A stretch of DNA of 64,000 nt from Geothrix limicola. Its GTDB lineage: Bacteria > Acidobacteriota > Holophagae > Holophagales > Holophagaceae. Location: assembly GCF_030268085.1 (NCBI RefSeq), contig NZ_BSDE01000006.1, forward strand, positions 62,491-126,490, given 5' to 3'. Shown here in pieces: positions 35,374 to 43,948 of this stretch (the stretch's first letter is position 1; every line of letters begins with the position of its first letter). Position numbers and translations under genes: made by a program. Below the pieces are notes generated by a model. The model did no database searches. It worked only from the letters and a program-made list of their open reading frames with translations, and was not told where the DNA came from.

Positions 35374-35927
35374 TGCTCATGGCCATCACGCCGGGCCGTG
35401 GATTCGAGGCGCCCGCCTGGCGCGTCGTCCTGACCAGCGGCATCGACGCCTTCCTCATCCGCGAAAAGGAACTTTCCGCACGACGGCTTCTGGAGGCCGC
35501 CCGGTGGTGCCAGGACACGGCGCCATCCGTGACACTCTGGGTGGCGGGACGCCTCGACGTGGCCTTCGCTGCCGGCTGCGGACTCCACGCCCCCGAGGCC
35601 CATCCCGATCTGGAACCCGGCCTGGTGCCCCTTTCCCGCCCGCTGCATTCCGAGGACCAGTGGCTGGCCCGACAGATGGCGGACCAGTTGCTGATCTCCC
35701 CCGTGTTCGCCAGTCCGGGCAAGGGCGAGCCCTGGGGCGTCGAGCGCTTGCACCGCTTCCTCGATGGACTCCCCGAGGCAGGGCCGCGCCTCCTGGCCCT
35801 CGGTGGCGTCGATCCCACTAGGGCACAAGCGCTGCGCCACCCCCGCCTGGCGGGCCTCGCCGCCATCCGGCCCTTCTGGGAAGGCGACCCGCGCCGCAGC
35901 GTGGCCGACTTCCGCGCGGCGGAGTGA
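35370..35927 (+). CDS. ThiE/TenI-like thiamine phosphate synthase family protein
   Basis: 185 aa. The ThiE/TenI barrel is suggested by FLIREKELSARRLLEAARW, VAGRLDVAFAAGCGLH, ISPVFASPGKGEPWGVERL and LLALGGVDPTRAQAL. Shorter than ThiE (about 210 aa) and the phosphate-binding end is weak, so it may be a TenI-type enzyme or a degenerate member. Coupled to the aldo/keto reductase gene by overlap. Confidence 0.8.
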   Translation: MMLMAITPGRGFEAPAWRVVLTSGIDAFLIREKELSARRLLEAARWCQDTAPSVTLWVAGRLDVAFAAGCGLHAPEAHPDLEPGLVPLSRPLHSEDQWLARQMADQLLISPVFASPGKGEPWGVERLHRFLDGLPEAGPRLLALGGVDPTRAQALRHPRLAGLAAIRPFWEGDPRRSVADFRAAE

Positions 35928-35956
35928 TCGGCACCCATTGCGCGTATCCTCATCCC

Positions 35957-37381
35957 ATGTTTCGTGACTTGAGAGAGAAGGTCAGCGCGCCGCGCCGCAC
36001 CGTGGCCTGGATCCTTTTGGGCCTCCTGGTGCTCGCGGCGGCCTTCGTGCTGCCCCGGATCACGCCCCACCCCGCCGTGCATCGCGCGGCCGACGTGATC
36101 CTCTGGTCCGCCCTGGCCTACGGCGCCATCCGGGTGATCTCGTTCCTGCTGCTCGACCCGCTGCTGAGCCAGCGCCAGACGGCCACGCCGGGCTTCGCGC
36201 GGGATCTCCTCGTTGTCGGACTGTATCTCGTGGCCGTGGGCGGCATCCTGCGCGAGGTCCTGCAGGTGAGCCTGGGCCAACTGCTGGGCACCGGCGCCAT
36301 CGCGGCGGCCGTGGTGGGCCTCAGCCTCCAGGAGGTGCTGGGCAACCTCTTCGCAGGCATCTCTCTGCACCTTGATCCGGCCTTCGAGGAGGGCGACTGG
36401 CTGGAGATCACCGGCAATCTGCGCGGCGGGCCGGGCCGCGAAACGCTCATCGGCCAGGTGGAAGCCATGACCTGGCGCACCGTGCAGCTGCGCACCGAGA
36501 ACGGCGACATGGACATCCTGCCCAACCGCGTCATCGCGCAGGCCGTCGTCACCAACCTCTACGTGCCCTCGGGCCTGCACCGGCGCACGTCCAAAATCAT
36601 CGTCGAACCCCGGCCCGACCTGCACGTGGGTCTGGGCGCCCTCACCCGGGCCCTCGCGGGGCTCCCGCACCTGGCCCATCACCCTCCCGAGGTGGTGGTG
36701 CACAGCTCCGACATGGGGGGCGCGGTGCTCGAAATGCGATTCTGGGCCCTGGGCTTCCGCCACGGGCGCCAGGCCACCTTCCAGGCCACGCGCCTCGCCG
36801 CCAGCGTCCTGCCCCGGGAGGGGTTCCGCCTGATGGGGCCCCACGGCCCCACTCCCCTCGTCGTCCATTCCGAAAGCCTTCCGAGCGCCTCGCTCATGGC
36901 CGAGATCGTCCGCGAACTGGGCCTGCCCGAGCACTGGATCGAGGATCTGCGCCCCCATCTGAAGCGGCACCTGCTGGCCCCCGGCGAAGGCGTCATCCGC
37001 GAGGGCGATCCGGGGAATTCGCTCTTCGCCGTCCACCGCGGCACGCTGCAGGTGGTGCGCGCCGAGGAGCGGCAGGCGCCCTACACGGGCCTCTTCTGGA
37101 AGCCCCTGGCGGATCTGGGGCCGGGCCAGTGGTTCGGCGAGGCCAGCCTGCTGACGGGCGCGCCCCGCAATGCGACGGTGGTGGCCCTCACGGAAGCCGA
37201 GATCCTCGAACTGCCCAAGGAGGCCTTCGAGGCTTCCCTCAAGCGGGAGCCCGAACTGCTGGAGCGCCTCGTGGATCTCATGGATCGCCGGGAGCGCGAA
37301 ACCGCCGAGGTGAGCGCGCCCAAGGAGGGCCGCCGCACCCTGTGGGCGCGCCAGGTGCGCGCCTGGTTCGGTCTCGGTTGA
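35957..37381 (+). CDS. MscS-family mechanosensitive channel with cyclic-nucleotide-binding domain
   Basis: 474 aa. Several N-terminal TM helices, then the MscS pore-lining helix and beta domain (GTGAIAAAVVGLSLQEVLGNLFAGISLHLDPAFEEGDW, cut here as separate motifs GTGAIAAAVVGLS and LQEVLGNLFAG). The C-terminus is a cNMP-binding domain (GEGVIREGDPGNSLF, QWFGEASLLTGAPRNATVVA). Such fusions (bCNG-type channels) may couple osmotic gating to cyclic nucleotides or be insensitive to tension. The FGEASL..APRNATV cassette is close to the cNMP phosphate-binding consensus. Confidence 0.88.
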   Translation: MFRDLREKVSAPRRTVAWILLGLLVLAAAFVLPRITPHPAVHRAADVILWSALAYGAIRVISFLLLDPLLSQRQTATPGFARDLLVVGLYLVAVGGILREVLQVSLGQLLGTGAIAAAVVGLSLQEVLGNLFAGISLHLDPAFEEGDWLEITGNLRGGPGRETLIGQVEAMTWRTVQLRTENGDMDILPNRVIAQAVVTNLYVPSGLHRRTSKIIVEPRPDLHVGLGALTRALAGLPHLAHHPPEVVVHSSDMGGAVLEMRFWALGFRHGRQATFQATRLAASVLPREGFRLMGPHGPTPLVVHSESLPSASLMAEIVRELGLPEHWIEDLRPHLKRHLLAPGEGVIREGDPGNSLFAVHRGTLQVVRAEERQAPYTGLFWKPLADLGPGQWFGEASLLTGAPRNATVVALTEAEILELPKEAFEASLKREPELLERLVDLMDRRERETAEVSAPKEGRRTLWARQVRAWFGLG

Positions 37382-37443
37382 ATCCAAGCGAAGCTTCCGC
37401 GGTCTGCGCTGGAAGCCCGCGCTATCCTGGACGGGGAGGAGCC

Positions 37444-37704
37444 ATGGACTTGCCAGAGAATCTGCATCAGCTGGTGAGCGAACTGGGCGATTCCCTGCTC
37501 AAGGCGCTGGCCGAGGACGACCATTGCCGCGATCTGGCCTTCCAGATCCAGGCCAAGGGTTATGGTCTGATGCTGATCCTCGAGGCCTCGCCCATGAGCC
37601 TCGGGCCCCGGGAATTCCCCGAAAGCGAGGAGGGCGATGCGTCGCTGCCCTTCTCCGAGGATGACCTGCGCCTGATGAAATCCTTCAAGATCAAGATGGA
37701 CTGA
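37444..37704 (+). CDS. Small acidic protein of unknown function
   Basis: 86 aa, helical N-terminal half (MDLPENLHQLVSELGDSLLK) and an acidic C-terminal half (FPESEEGDASLPFSEDDLRL). GGGGAGGAG precedes the ATG. It ends 3 bp before rlmN and is probably cotranscribed. No family recognised. Confidence 0.72.
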   Translation: MDLPENLHQLVSELGDSLLKALAEDDHCRDLAFQIQAKGYGLMLILEASPMSLGPREFPESEEGDASLPFSEDDLRLMKSFKIKMD

Positions 37705-37707
37705 GGC

Positions 37708-38889
37708 ATGGCGGCCCTGTGGGATCTCCCGGCGCCCGAGGCCGGTAGCACCGCGCGCCCCAACGCCGCGGGCCTGGGTCGCGAGGAACTGGCCGCGCTT
37801 CTCGCGGGCATGGGCGAACCCGCCTGGCGCGGCAAGCAGCTATTCTCGGGCCTGCTCCGCCAGCGCTGGACCCGCTGGGAACAGTTCTCGAACCTTGCGA
37901 AAGCCCTGCGCGCGCGCCTGGAAGCCGAGGTGGATCTGGCTTGGCCCGCCATCATCCAAAGTCAATCGTCGGCGGACGGCTCGACGAAGCACGTCTTCGA
38001 GTTGAAGGACGGAAAGCAGGTCGAGGGCGTGCACATGCCCTACGCAGCCCGGGGGTCCGGTCTGCGACCTACACCCCCGGAGCCCCCGCGCCAGACTCAG
38101 GCGCAGCCTGAGTCTGGCTTCGAAGATCTCGATCGCGTGACGCTCTGCCTGTCCAGCCAGGTGGGCTGTGCCATGGGCTGCACCTTCTGCGCCACCGGTC
38201 AGATGGGCATCATCCGCAACCTCAGCGCCGCGGAGATCGTGGGCCAGGTGGTGGCCATGTTGAACCATCACGCGCATCCGCTGGACCGCCCCGTCAACCT
38301 GGTGTTCATGGGCATGGGCGAGCCCCTGCACAACTTCGATCACCTCATGGCCGCCTTCGCGACGCTCACGGATCCCGAAGGGCTCGCCATTCCCCCGCGC
38401 CGCATCACGGTCTCCACGTCGGGTCTCGTGAGCGCCATCGAGCGGCTGGGCACCTACGCCCGGAGGCCCCGACTGGCCCTCAGCCTGAACGGCACCACCG
38501 ACGAGCACCGCTCGCGCATCATGCCCGTGAACCGCGTCTGGAACCTGGAGGCTCTGGCCAGCGCGCTGAGCCGCTTCCCGCTGCAATCCGGCGAGCGCAT
38601 CACCCTCGAATACGTCCTGCTGAAGGGCGTCACCGACAGCCTCGAAGATGGTCGGCGCCTCGCCGCCTTCGCGCGGCGCTTCCCCGCCAAGGTGAATCTG
38701 ATCCCGTTCAATCCCCACGAGGGATCGGGCTTCGAAGCCCCGGAGGAATCGCGCATCAGCGCCCTCTGTCGCCTGCTGTCGGAGGCGGATCTGCCCGTCA
38801 GCGTGCGGCGCAGCCGGGGCCAGGATGTGGCGGGCGCCTGCGGTCAGCTCGTGCGCGAGGGCCAGTCCCGCCATCCGAAACGGATCTGA
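37708..38889 (+). CDS. rlmN: Dual-specificity rRNA/tRNA (adenine-C2)-methyltransferase RlmN
   Basis: 393 aa radical-SAM enzyme that methylates C2 of A2503 in 23S rRNA and A37 of some tRNAs. CxxxCxxC cluster at Cys154, 158 and 161 (CAMGCTFC), VFMGMGEPLHN, STSGLV, and the C-terminal catalytic cysteine in VAGACGQL. Residues about 113-140 (from after VHMPYA to FEDLD) are an extra proline/glutamine-rich insert just before TLCLSSQVGC, encoded by two-hairpin element copy E. The insert falls in a surface loop region before the first cluster strand, so activity is probably retained. Confidence 0.95.
   Translation: MAALWDLPAPEAGSTARPNAAGLGREELAALLAGMGEPAWRGKQLFSGLLRQRWTRWEQFSNLAKALRARLEAEVDLAWPAIIQSQSSADGSTKHVFELKDGKQVEGVHMPYAARGSGLRPTPPEPPRQTQAQPESGFEDLDRVTLCLSSQVGCAMGCTFCATGQMGIIRNLSAAEIVGQVVAMLNHHAHPLDRPVNLVFMGMGEPLHNFDHLMAAFATLTDPEGLAIPPRRITVSTSGLVSAIERLGTYARRPRLALSLNGTTDEHRSRIMPVNRVWNLEALASALSRFPLQSGERITLEYVLLKGVTDSLEDGRRLAAFARRFPAKVNLIPFNPHEGSGFEAPEESRISALCRLLSEADLPVSVRRSRGQDVAGACGQLVREGQSRHPKRI
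38049..38117 (+). repeat. Two-hairpin dispersed element, copy E, inside rlmN
   Basis: CCGGGGGT (38049-38056), 16-nt loop with inner stem GGTC-TGC-GACC, ACCCCCGG (38073-38080), CCCCCGCG, then a perfect 11-bp hairpin (38091-38101 and 38107-38117). 69 bp, exactly 23 codons, preserving the rlmN frame. Confidence 0.78.
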
Positions 38890-39007
38890 TGTGAACGAAG
38901 GGGGACCGCCCGGACGCATTGCGCCCCCTGCGTCCCCCCTCGTGCACCCCCACGTGGCCTCCGGGCCGAGCCCGGCCACCACGTCCGACTTCGGTCATGC
39001 TGGTAGG

Positions 39008-39610
39008 GTGTCCCCCGCGCCGAAACCCTTTTTCGAAACCCTCCACGCCCTCCTCGACATGGAGGGCGAGATCACGCTGGGCGAACTGCTGGACGCGGCC
39101 GGCGAACAGACCTATGGCCTGCTCACCCTGCTCCTTTCGCTGCCGAACCTCATCCCTGGGCTCAACATCGGCCTGGCCCCCGTGGGCGGCATCGGGCTCA
39201 TGGCCCTCGGGGCCCAGCTGGCCTGGGGCGAGTCGCACCCCTGGGTGCCCCGGCGCGTCCAGACCCAGCCCATCCACAAGGGCCGCATCAAGGACGCCCT
39301 CGCCAAGTTCGAATTCCAGCTCAACCGCTTCCGCTGGCGGGGTGCCGAGCAGCGCCCCCTGAACCACCGGTGGATGGGCGCGCTCATCGCCTGGACGGGC
39401 TTCCTCCTCGCCCTCCCCGTGCCCCTTCCCTTCGGCAACCAGCTACCCGCGGCGATCCTCTGCCTGCTGGGCGCGGCCCTGCTCGAAGAGCGGCCCGCCT
39501 GGGCCTGGATCGGTGCCGCGGGCACCTTCGGCAACACCCTGTACTTCGCCTCCAGCTTCGGCCTCATCCTGCGCGCCTTCACGAAGGCCTTCCACGCCCT
39601 GGTGCACTGA
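39008..39610 (+). CDS. ExoD-family membrane protein
   Basis: 200 aa. It matches the exopolysaccharide-synthesis ExoD family by FFETLHALLDMEGEITLGELLDAAG, LLTLLLSLPNLIPG and several C-terminal hydrophobic helices. Probable GTG start at 39008 (AGG upstream); longer in-frame extensions run over G+C-rich hairpin sequence after rlmN. Cellular role of ExoD is poorly defined. Stop overlaps the trmD start. Confidence 0.8.
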   Translation: MSPAPKPFFETLHALLDMEGEITLGELLDAAGEQTYGLLTLLLSLPNLIPGLNIGLAPVGGIGLMALGAQLAWGESHPWVPRRVQTQPIHKGRIKDALAKFEFQLNRFRWRGAEQRPLNHRWMGALIAWTGFLLALPVPLPFGNQLPAAILCLLGAALLEERPAWAWIGAAGTFGNTLYFASSFGLILRAFTKAFHALVH

Positions 39611-40401
39611 TGCGCTTCGATGCCCTCACCCTCTTTCCGGAATTCTTCGAGGCCGCCCGCCTGGGCATCACGGGTCGCGCCTTCCGCGACTTGGGCCACA
39701 CCCTCCACACCCACAGCTACCGGCCCTTCTCGGGCAACGCCTTCGGCCACGTGGATGATTCCCCCTTCGGCGGCGGGCCGGGCATGGTGCTGCGACCCGA
39801 GGTGCTGCGGGACACCCTGGCCTCCCTGCCCCGCGAAGGACTCGGTCGCGTCATACATTTCACGCCGGCCGCGCCGCCCCTCACCCACGCCAAGGTGCTG
39901 GAACTGGCCCGCCTGGACCAGCTGATTCTCGTCTGCACGCGCTACGAGGGGCTGGATCAGCGGGCGGTGGACCACTGCATCGACGAGGAGTTCAGCATCG
40001 GTGAGGCCGTCCTCAGCGGGGGCGAACTGCCCGCCCTCTTCCTCATCGATGCCGTCTGCCGCTGGCTGCCCGGCGTGCTGGGCAACGAGGCCTCCGCCGA
40101 GCAGGACAGCTTCGCCACGGGTCTGCTCGATCACCCCCACTTCACCCGCCCGGCGGTGTTCGAGGGGCTGGAGGTGCCCCCCGTCCTCCAGGGCGGCGAC
40201 CACGGGGCCATCCGGCTGTGGCGCCTGCGCGAAGCCATGGCCCGCACGAAGCGCCTGAGGCCCGACCTCTGGGCCGCCTTCCTGCGGGACCGGCTGGCTG
40301 GCCTGGACCGCCCGGCCCAATGGTGCGCCTGGCAGGTGGAGCACCCCCAGGACTGGGAACGGCCCAAGCCCCGGGGCTGGAAGGGGTGGAAATCCCAATG
40401 A
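39610..40401 (+). CDS. trmD: tRNA (guanine-N1)-methyltransferase TrmD
   Basis: 263 aa SPOUT methyltransferase making m1G37. MRFDALTLFPEFFEAARLG, DDSPFGGGPGMVLRPEVL, CTRYEGLDQRAVDH, SIGEAVLSGGELPALFLID form the trefoil-knot and SAM-binding signature. Its ATG overlaps the previous stop (TGATG). Followed by rplS, the conserved trmD-rplS order; rpsP and rimM, often upstream, are absent here. Confidence 0.96.
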   Translation: MRFDALTLFPEFFEAARLGITGRAFRDLGHTLHTHSYRPFSGNAFGHVDDSPFGGGPGMVLRPEVLRDTLASLPREGLGRVIHFTPAAPPLTHAKVLELARLDQLILVCTRYEGLDQRAVDHCIDEEFSIGEAVLSGGELPALFLIDAVCRWLPGVLGNEASAEQDSFATGLLDHPHFTRPAVFEGLEVPPVLQGGDHGAIRLWRLREAMARTKRLRPDLWAAFLRDRLAGLDRPAQWCAWQVEHPQDWERPKPRGWKGWKSQ

Positions 40402-40508
40402 GCTCTTCCCTTTTCGGGGCATTCCGATAGACTGGTGGACTCCCCGTCTGGGGACTTTCGAGCCATGTCCGCCGATCTCGGTGTGGGACCGCTGGCCCAG
40501 GAGCCCAC

Positions 40509-40868
40509 ATGAGCCACATCATCGACCAACTCGAAGCCAGCCTGCTTCGGTCCGATCTGCCCCGCATCCAGCCCGGCGACACCGTCAAGGTGCACGTCAA
40601 GGTGAAGGAAGGCGAAAAGGAGCGCATCCAGCTCTTCCAGGGCATCATCATCGGCATCAAGGGCGGCGGCATGCGCACCTCCTTCACCGTCCGCAAGGTC
40701 GCGAGCGGTGTGGGTGTGGAGCGTATCTTCCCCCTCAACAGCCCCACCATCGACAAGCTGGAAGTCGTGCGCCACGGCAAGGTCCGCCGCGCCAAGCTCT
40801 ACTTCCTGCGCGAGAAGCTCGGCAAGGCCGGCCGCCTCAAGGAGCGCCGCACCGAGAACGGCGAGTAG
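40509..40868 (+). CDS. rplS: 50S ribosomal protein bL19
   Basis: 119 aa. [41 protein letters not shown] and [19 protein letters not shown] match L19 throughout. AGGAG precedes the ATG. Terminator directly downstream. Confidence 0.97.
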   Translation: MSHIIDQLEASLLRSDLPRIQPGDTVKVHVKVKEGEKERIQLFQGIIIGIKGGGMRTSFTVRKVASGVGVERIFPLNSPTIDKLEVVRHGKVRRAKLYFLREKLGKAGRLKERRTENGE

Positions 40869-40886
40869 ACCCTGCTGCTTCGATCC

Positions 40887-40912
40887 AAGGCGCCCGCAAG
40901 GGCGCCTTTTTT
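40887..40912 (+). terminator. Strong intrinsic terminator after rplS
   Basis: 9-bp stem AAGGCGCCC-GCAA-GGGCGCCTT followed by a T tract (40907-40912). Confidence 0.92.
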
Positions 40913-41075
40913 ATTGTCCCATAAAATGCATGTCGCGAGAACTAACCCTTGCTAGATCTTTATTTCTAATTTGTTTTTTGGGTGACTAAAAAAGATCGGC
41001 GCTACGCCTTCTGTGGAAAAATGAACTCGGATGCCCCGACCGGTCAATCCAGGGCGACCATCCCCAGGAGGAACC

Positions 41076-41606
41076 ATGAAGACCCCGACCCTCAGCGCCC
41101 TGGCCTTCCTGACCGCCGCCCTCTCGCTTCAGGCGGAGGCCCCCCGCTACGGCGTGCAGGGCCTCGTGAACCTCCCCCTCGGCGACCTCAAGACCTACGT
41201 CGACAACAACCCGGGCCCGGGCTTCGGCGTCCACGGCACCTTCGATCTGGGCGACGGCCACATGCTGCGCCCCCGCCTGGACTACAGCATCTACCCCGAA
41301 GCCTCTTTCACCACCATCAAGCAGACCGCCCACAACCTCAGCCTGGGCGGGGACTACCTCTACTTCATCGCCGAGAAGCCCGAGGGCCTCTACGTGACGG
41401 CCGGCCTTTCGGCGGTCCGGTGGTCCTTCGAGCACAAGGACCCCACGTCGAAGGTCACCAGCACCACCACCAAGGTCGGCCTGGCCGCCGGCCTCGGCTA
41501 CCAGTGGAACGCCACCGTCGGCACTGAGCTCCGATGGCTGCACTCCCCCGTCTCCAGCGCGTTCAAGGGCGATGCCGTGCAGGTCGGCGTCACCATCCGG
41601 TTCTAG
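41076..41606 (+). CDS. Outer-membrane beta-barrel protein, paralog 1
   Basis: 176 aa with a signal peptide (cleaved near LSLQAEA) and alternating beta strands: YGVQGLVNLPLGDLKTYVDN, GFGVHGTFDLGDGHMLRPRL, LYVTAGLSAVRWSF, and a C-terminal phenylalanine (VQVGVTIRF) typical of barrel insertion signals. OmpW/porin-like eight-stranded barrel expected. AGGAGG precedes the ATG. The upstream 150 bp is unusually A+T rich, consistent with a strong or transferred promoter. Related to the next gene. Confidence 0.82.
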   Translation: MKTPTLSALAFLTAALSLQAEAPRYGVQGLVNLPLGDLKTYVDNNPGPGFGVHGTFDLGDGHMLRPRLDYSIYPEASFTTIKQTAHNLSLGGDYLYFIAEKPEGLYVTAGLSAVRWSFEHKDPTSKVTSTTTKVGLAAGLGYQWNATVGTELRWLHSPVSSAFKGDAVQVGVTIRF

Positions 41607-41812
41607 ACGCATTCAGACGCCCACGCCGAGATCTGTGCGGAGTGGCCGCCCCGGGACTGGTGTGGAATGCCGCGCCAGGTGAGGCAGTTCGCCACAGAAA
41701 TGGCAGAGCCCTCGGCTCATGTGGCGCGGTACATGGGGATATTCATATCGGCACGGCCCCTGCCTAGATGAGCCAACGCTCGATGTGCCGAGCCTTATCT
41801 CAAGGAGCTGCC

Positions 41813-42388
41813 ATGCCCCTCCCCCGCGGTCTGTACCTGCTTCCGCTGGCCCTCGTCGGCCTTGGCCTCGCCGCCGAGGACGCCCCCGAGAAGGCCCCCA
41901 AACCGCGCCGTTGCGAAGCCTTCGGCGCCAGCATCCAGGCGAACCTTCCCCTGCGCGACCTGCAGGACGATCTGGACCATCGCACGGGCCTCGGCCTGGG
42001 CCTGCAGTGGACCCATGACCACGGCGACTTCCACGCCAGCCGCACGCGCTTCGAATGGAACGTCTTCCCCGAAAGCCATCCCGTGGGGCCCCTCGGCACC
42101 ACGACCTACGCGAAGAACCTGGTGCTGAGCTTCGATCACCTGTGGCGCCTAAGTGACGGCCCCACGGGCGTCTACCTCGTGGGCGGCCTGGGCGGCGTGC
42201 GCTGGACCCTCGATCAGAAGACGCCGACGGCCTCGTCCGATCTGCAGACCACCAAGCTCGCCGTCACCGCCGGTGTCGGCCTGCAGGTGGCCCGGCACCT
42301 GAGTCTCGAAGGCCGCTACGTCTTCAGCGGCATCCAGAAGACCTTCGATGCCAACACCGTGCAGATGAGCCTGGGCTGGCGTTTCTAG
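41813..42388 (+). CDS. Outer-membrane beta-barrel protein, paralog 2
   Basis: 191 aa, signal peptide ending near GLGLAAEDA. Same layout as the preceding gene (LPLRDLQDDLDHRTGLGLGLQW, GVYLVGGLGGVRWTLDQKTPTA, QMSLGWRF with terminal Phe). Likely a tandem duplication of the upstream barrel gene. AAGGAG precedes the ATG. Its last bases overlap the convergent ubiD stop. Function unknown. Confidence 0.8.
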   Translation: MPLPRGLYLLPLALVGLGLAAEDAPEKAPKPRRCEAFGASIQANLPLRDLQDDLDHRTGLGLGLQWTHDHGDFHASRTRFEWNVFPESHPVGPLGTTTYAKNLVLSFDHLWRLSDGPTGVYLVGGLGGVRWTLDQKTPTASSDLQTTKLAVTAGVGLQVARHLSLEGRYVFSGIQKTFDANTVQMSLGWRF

Positions 42389-43857
42389 CTCAGCCCATAT
42401 TCCTTCCAGCGCCGCGCGATCCGCGCCTGGATCTCATCCGGGAACGTGAGGTCGCGCGGCCACTCGCGCGGATAGCCGTCCCAGGGGCGGTTCTTGCGGG
42501 TGGCGTCGATGCCCACCTTGCTGCCGAAGGCGAAGCGGTCGGCGGCATGGTCCAGCACGTCGAGCGGGCCTTCGGTGAAGAGCATGTCGCGCCGTGGATC
42601 CACATTGCTCGTGAGGCGGAAGAGCACCTCGTTCAGATCGTGGGGATCGATGTCTTCGTCCACCACGACGATGCCCTTGGTGAACATGATCTGGCCCGTG
42701 CCCCAGATGGCGTTCATCACCTTCTGGGCATGGCCGGGGTATTCCTTCTTCATGCTCAGGATCACGAGATTGTGGAAGGCGCCGGCGGCGGGCAGGTGCA
42801 TGTCGCGGATCTCGGGCAGCACCATGCGCAGAAGGGGCAGGAAGATCCGCTCGGTGGCGAGTCCCAGGTAGGCGTCCTCCTGGGGCGGACGACCCACGAT
42901 TGTCGCTGGAAACACTGGATTCTTGCGCATGGTGACGGCTTCCACGTGCAGCACGGGGTAGTCGTCGGCCAGGGAATAGTAGCCCGTGTGATCGCCGAAG
43001 GGCCCCTCGCGGCGCAATTCCCCGGGGTTCACGTAGCCTTCGATGACGAGTTCGCTGTTGGCGGGCACCTCGAGATCGTTCGTCACGCAGGAGACCATGT
43101 CCATGCCTTCGCCACGGAGGAAGCCCGCGAACATCACCTCGCTGAGGAAGGGCGGCAGGGGCGCCGTGGCGGCGTAGGTCAGCGCCGGATCGCCGCCGAA
43201 GCTCACGGCCACGGGCATGCGTTCGTTGCGATCGTAGCCGTGACGGTTCCGTGCGCCGTCGTGGTGCAGCTGCGTGTGGAAGCCCAGGGTGCGGTCGTCG
43301 TAGACCTGCAGCCGGTAGAGGCCCACGTTGCGGTGCCCCGTCTGCTTGTTGCGCGTGTGGCTCATGCCGAGCGTGATGAAGGGGCCACCGTCCTCGGGCC
43401 ATGTGGTGAGCACGGGCAGGTCCGTGAGCTTCACCTGGTCGCCCTTCAGCACGATCTCCTGGCAGATGCCTTTACGCACGGTCTTGGGCATCCAGTTGCT
43501 CACTTCCGCCAGCACCGGCAGCTTGGCCAGCTTTTCGAAAAAGCCCGTGCCGGGCTTGGGCATGGCCTCCTGCACCAGCTTGTCGATGCGGTCCGCGATG
43601 GCATCCAGGCCGCGCGGTTCCTTGTCCACGCCCAGGGCCATCTCCATGCGCTTGAGGCTGCCGAAGACGTTCATGGCCACGGGCATGGCCTTGCCCGTGG
43701 GCCGTTCGAAATACAGAGCCTTGCCGCCGCCGGGTTGCTTCGACACGCGATCCGCGATGGCTCCCATTTCGAGGTTGGGATCCACCTCGGTCTTGATCCG
43801 CGCCATCTCGCCCGAGGCTTCGAGCTGTTTGAGGAAGGACTGGAAGTCATGGCTCAT
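42385..43857 (-). CDS. ubiD: UbiD-family prenylated-FMN decarboxylase
   Basis: 490 aa. UbiD signatures: TWPEDGGPFITLGMSHTRNK, GRNVGLYRLQVYD-like segment HRNVGLYRLQVYD, RREGPFGDHTGYYS (with the catalytic Glu/Arg region), and VDEDIDPHDLNEVLFRLTSN. It acts with UbiX-made prFMN, probably in menaquinone or aromatic acid metabolism. Start ATG 43857 gives the canonical N-terminus MSHDFQSFLKQLEASGEMAR. Divergent from the LytS-like kinase; convergent with the barrel gene. Confidence 0.93.
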   Translation of the reverse strand: MSHDFQSFLKQLEASGEMARIKTEVDPNLEMGAIADRVSKQPGGGKALYFERPTGKAMPVAMNVFGSLKRMEMALGVDKEPRGLDAIADRIDKLVQEAMPKPGTGFFEKLAKLPVLAEVSNWMPKTVRKGICQEIVLKGDQVKLTDLPVLTTWPEDGGPFITLGMSHTRNKQTGHRNVGLYRLQVYDDRTLGFHTQLHHDGARNRHGYDRNERMPVAVSFGGDPALTYAATAPLPPFLSEVMFAGFLRGEGMDMVSCVTNDLEVPANSELVIEGYVNPGELRREGPFGDHTGYYSLADDYPVLHVEAVTMRKNPVFPATIVGRPPQEDAYLGLATERIFLPLLRMVLPEIRDMHLPAAGAFHNLVILSMKKEYPGHAQKVMNAIWGTGQIMFTKGIVVVDEDIDPHDLNEVLFRLTSNVDPRRDMLFTEGPLDVLDHAADRFAFGSKVGIDATRKNRPWDGYPREWPRDLTFPDEIQARIARRWKEYGLS

Positions 43858-43948
43858 GCGCCATGATCCCATCCCCGTTGGTACGGCGAAAGCCACCGTT
43901 GGTTCAAATTCCTGGACCCTCAACGGAGCGCGGGTCGATCCTGGGGAC

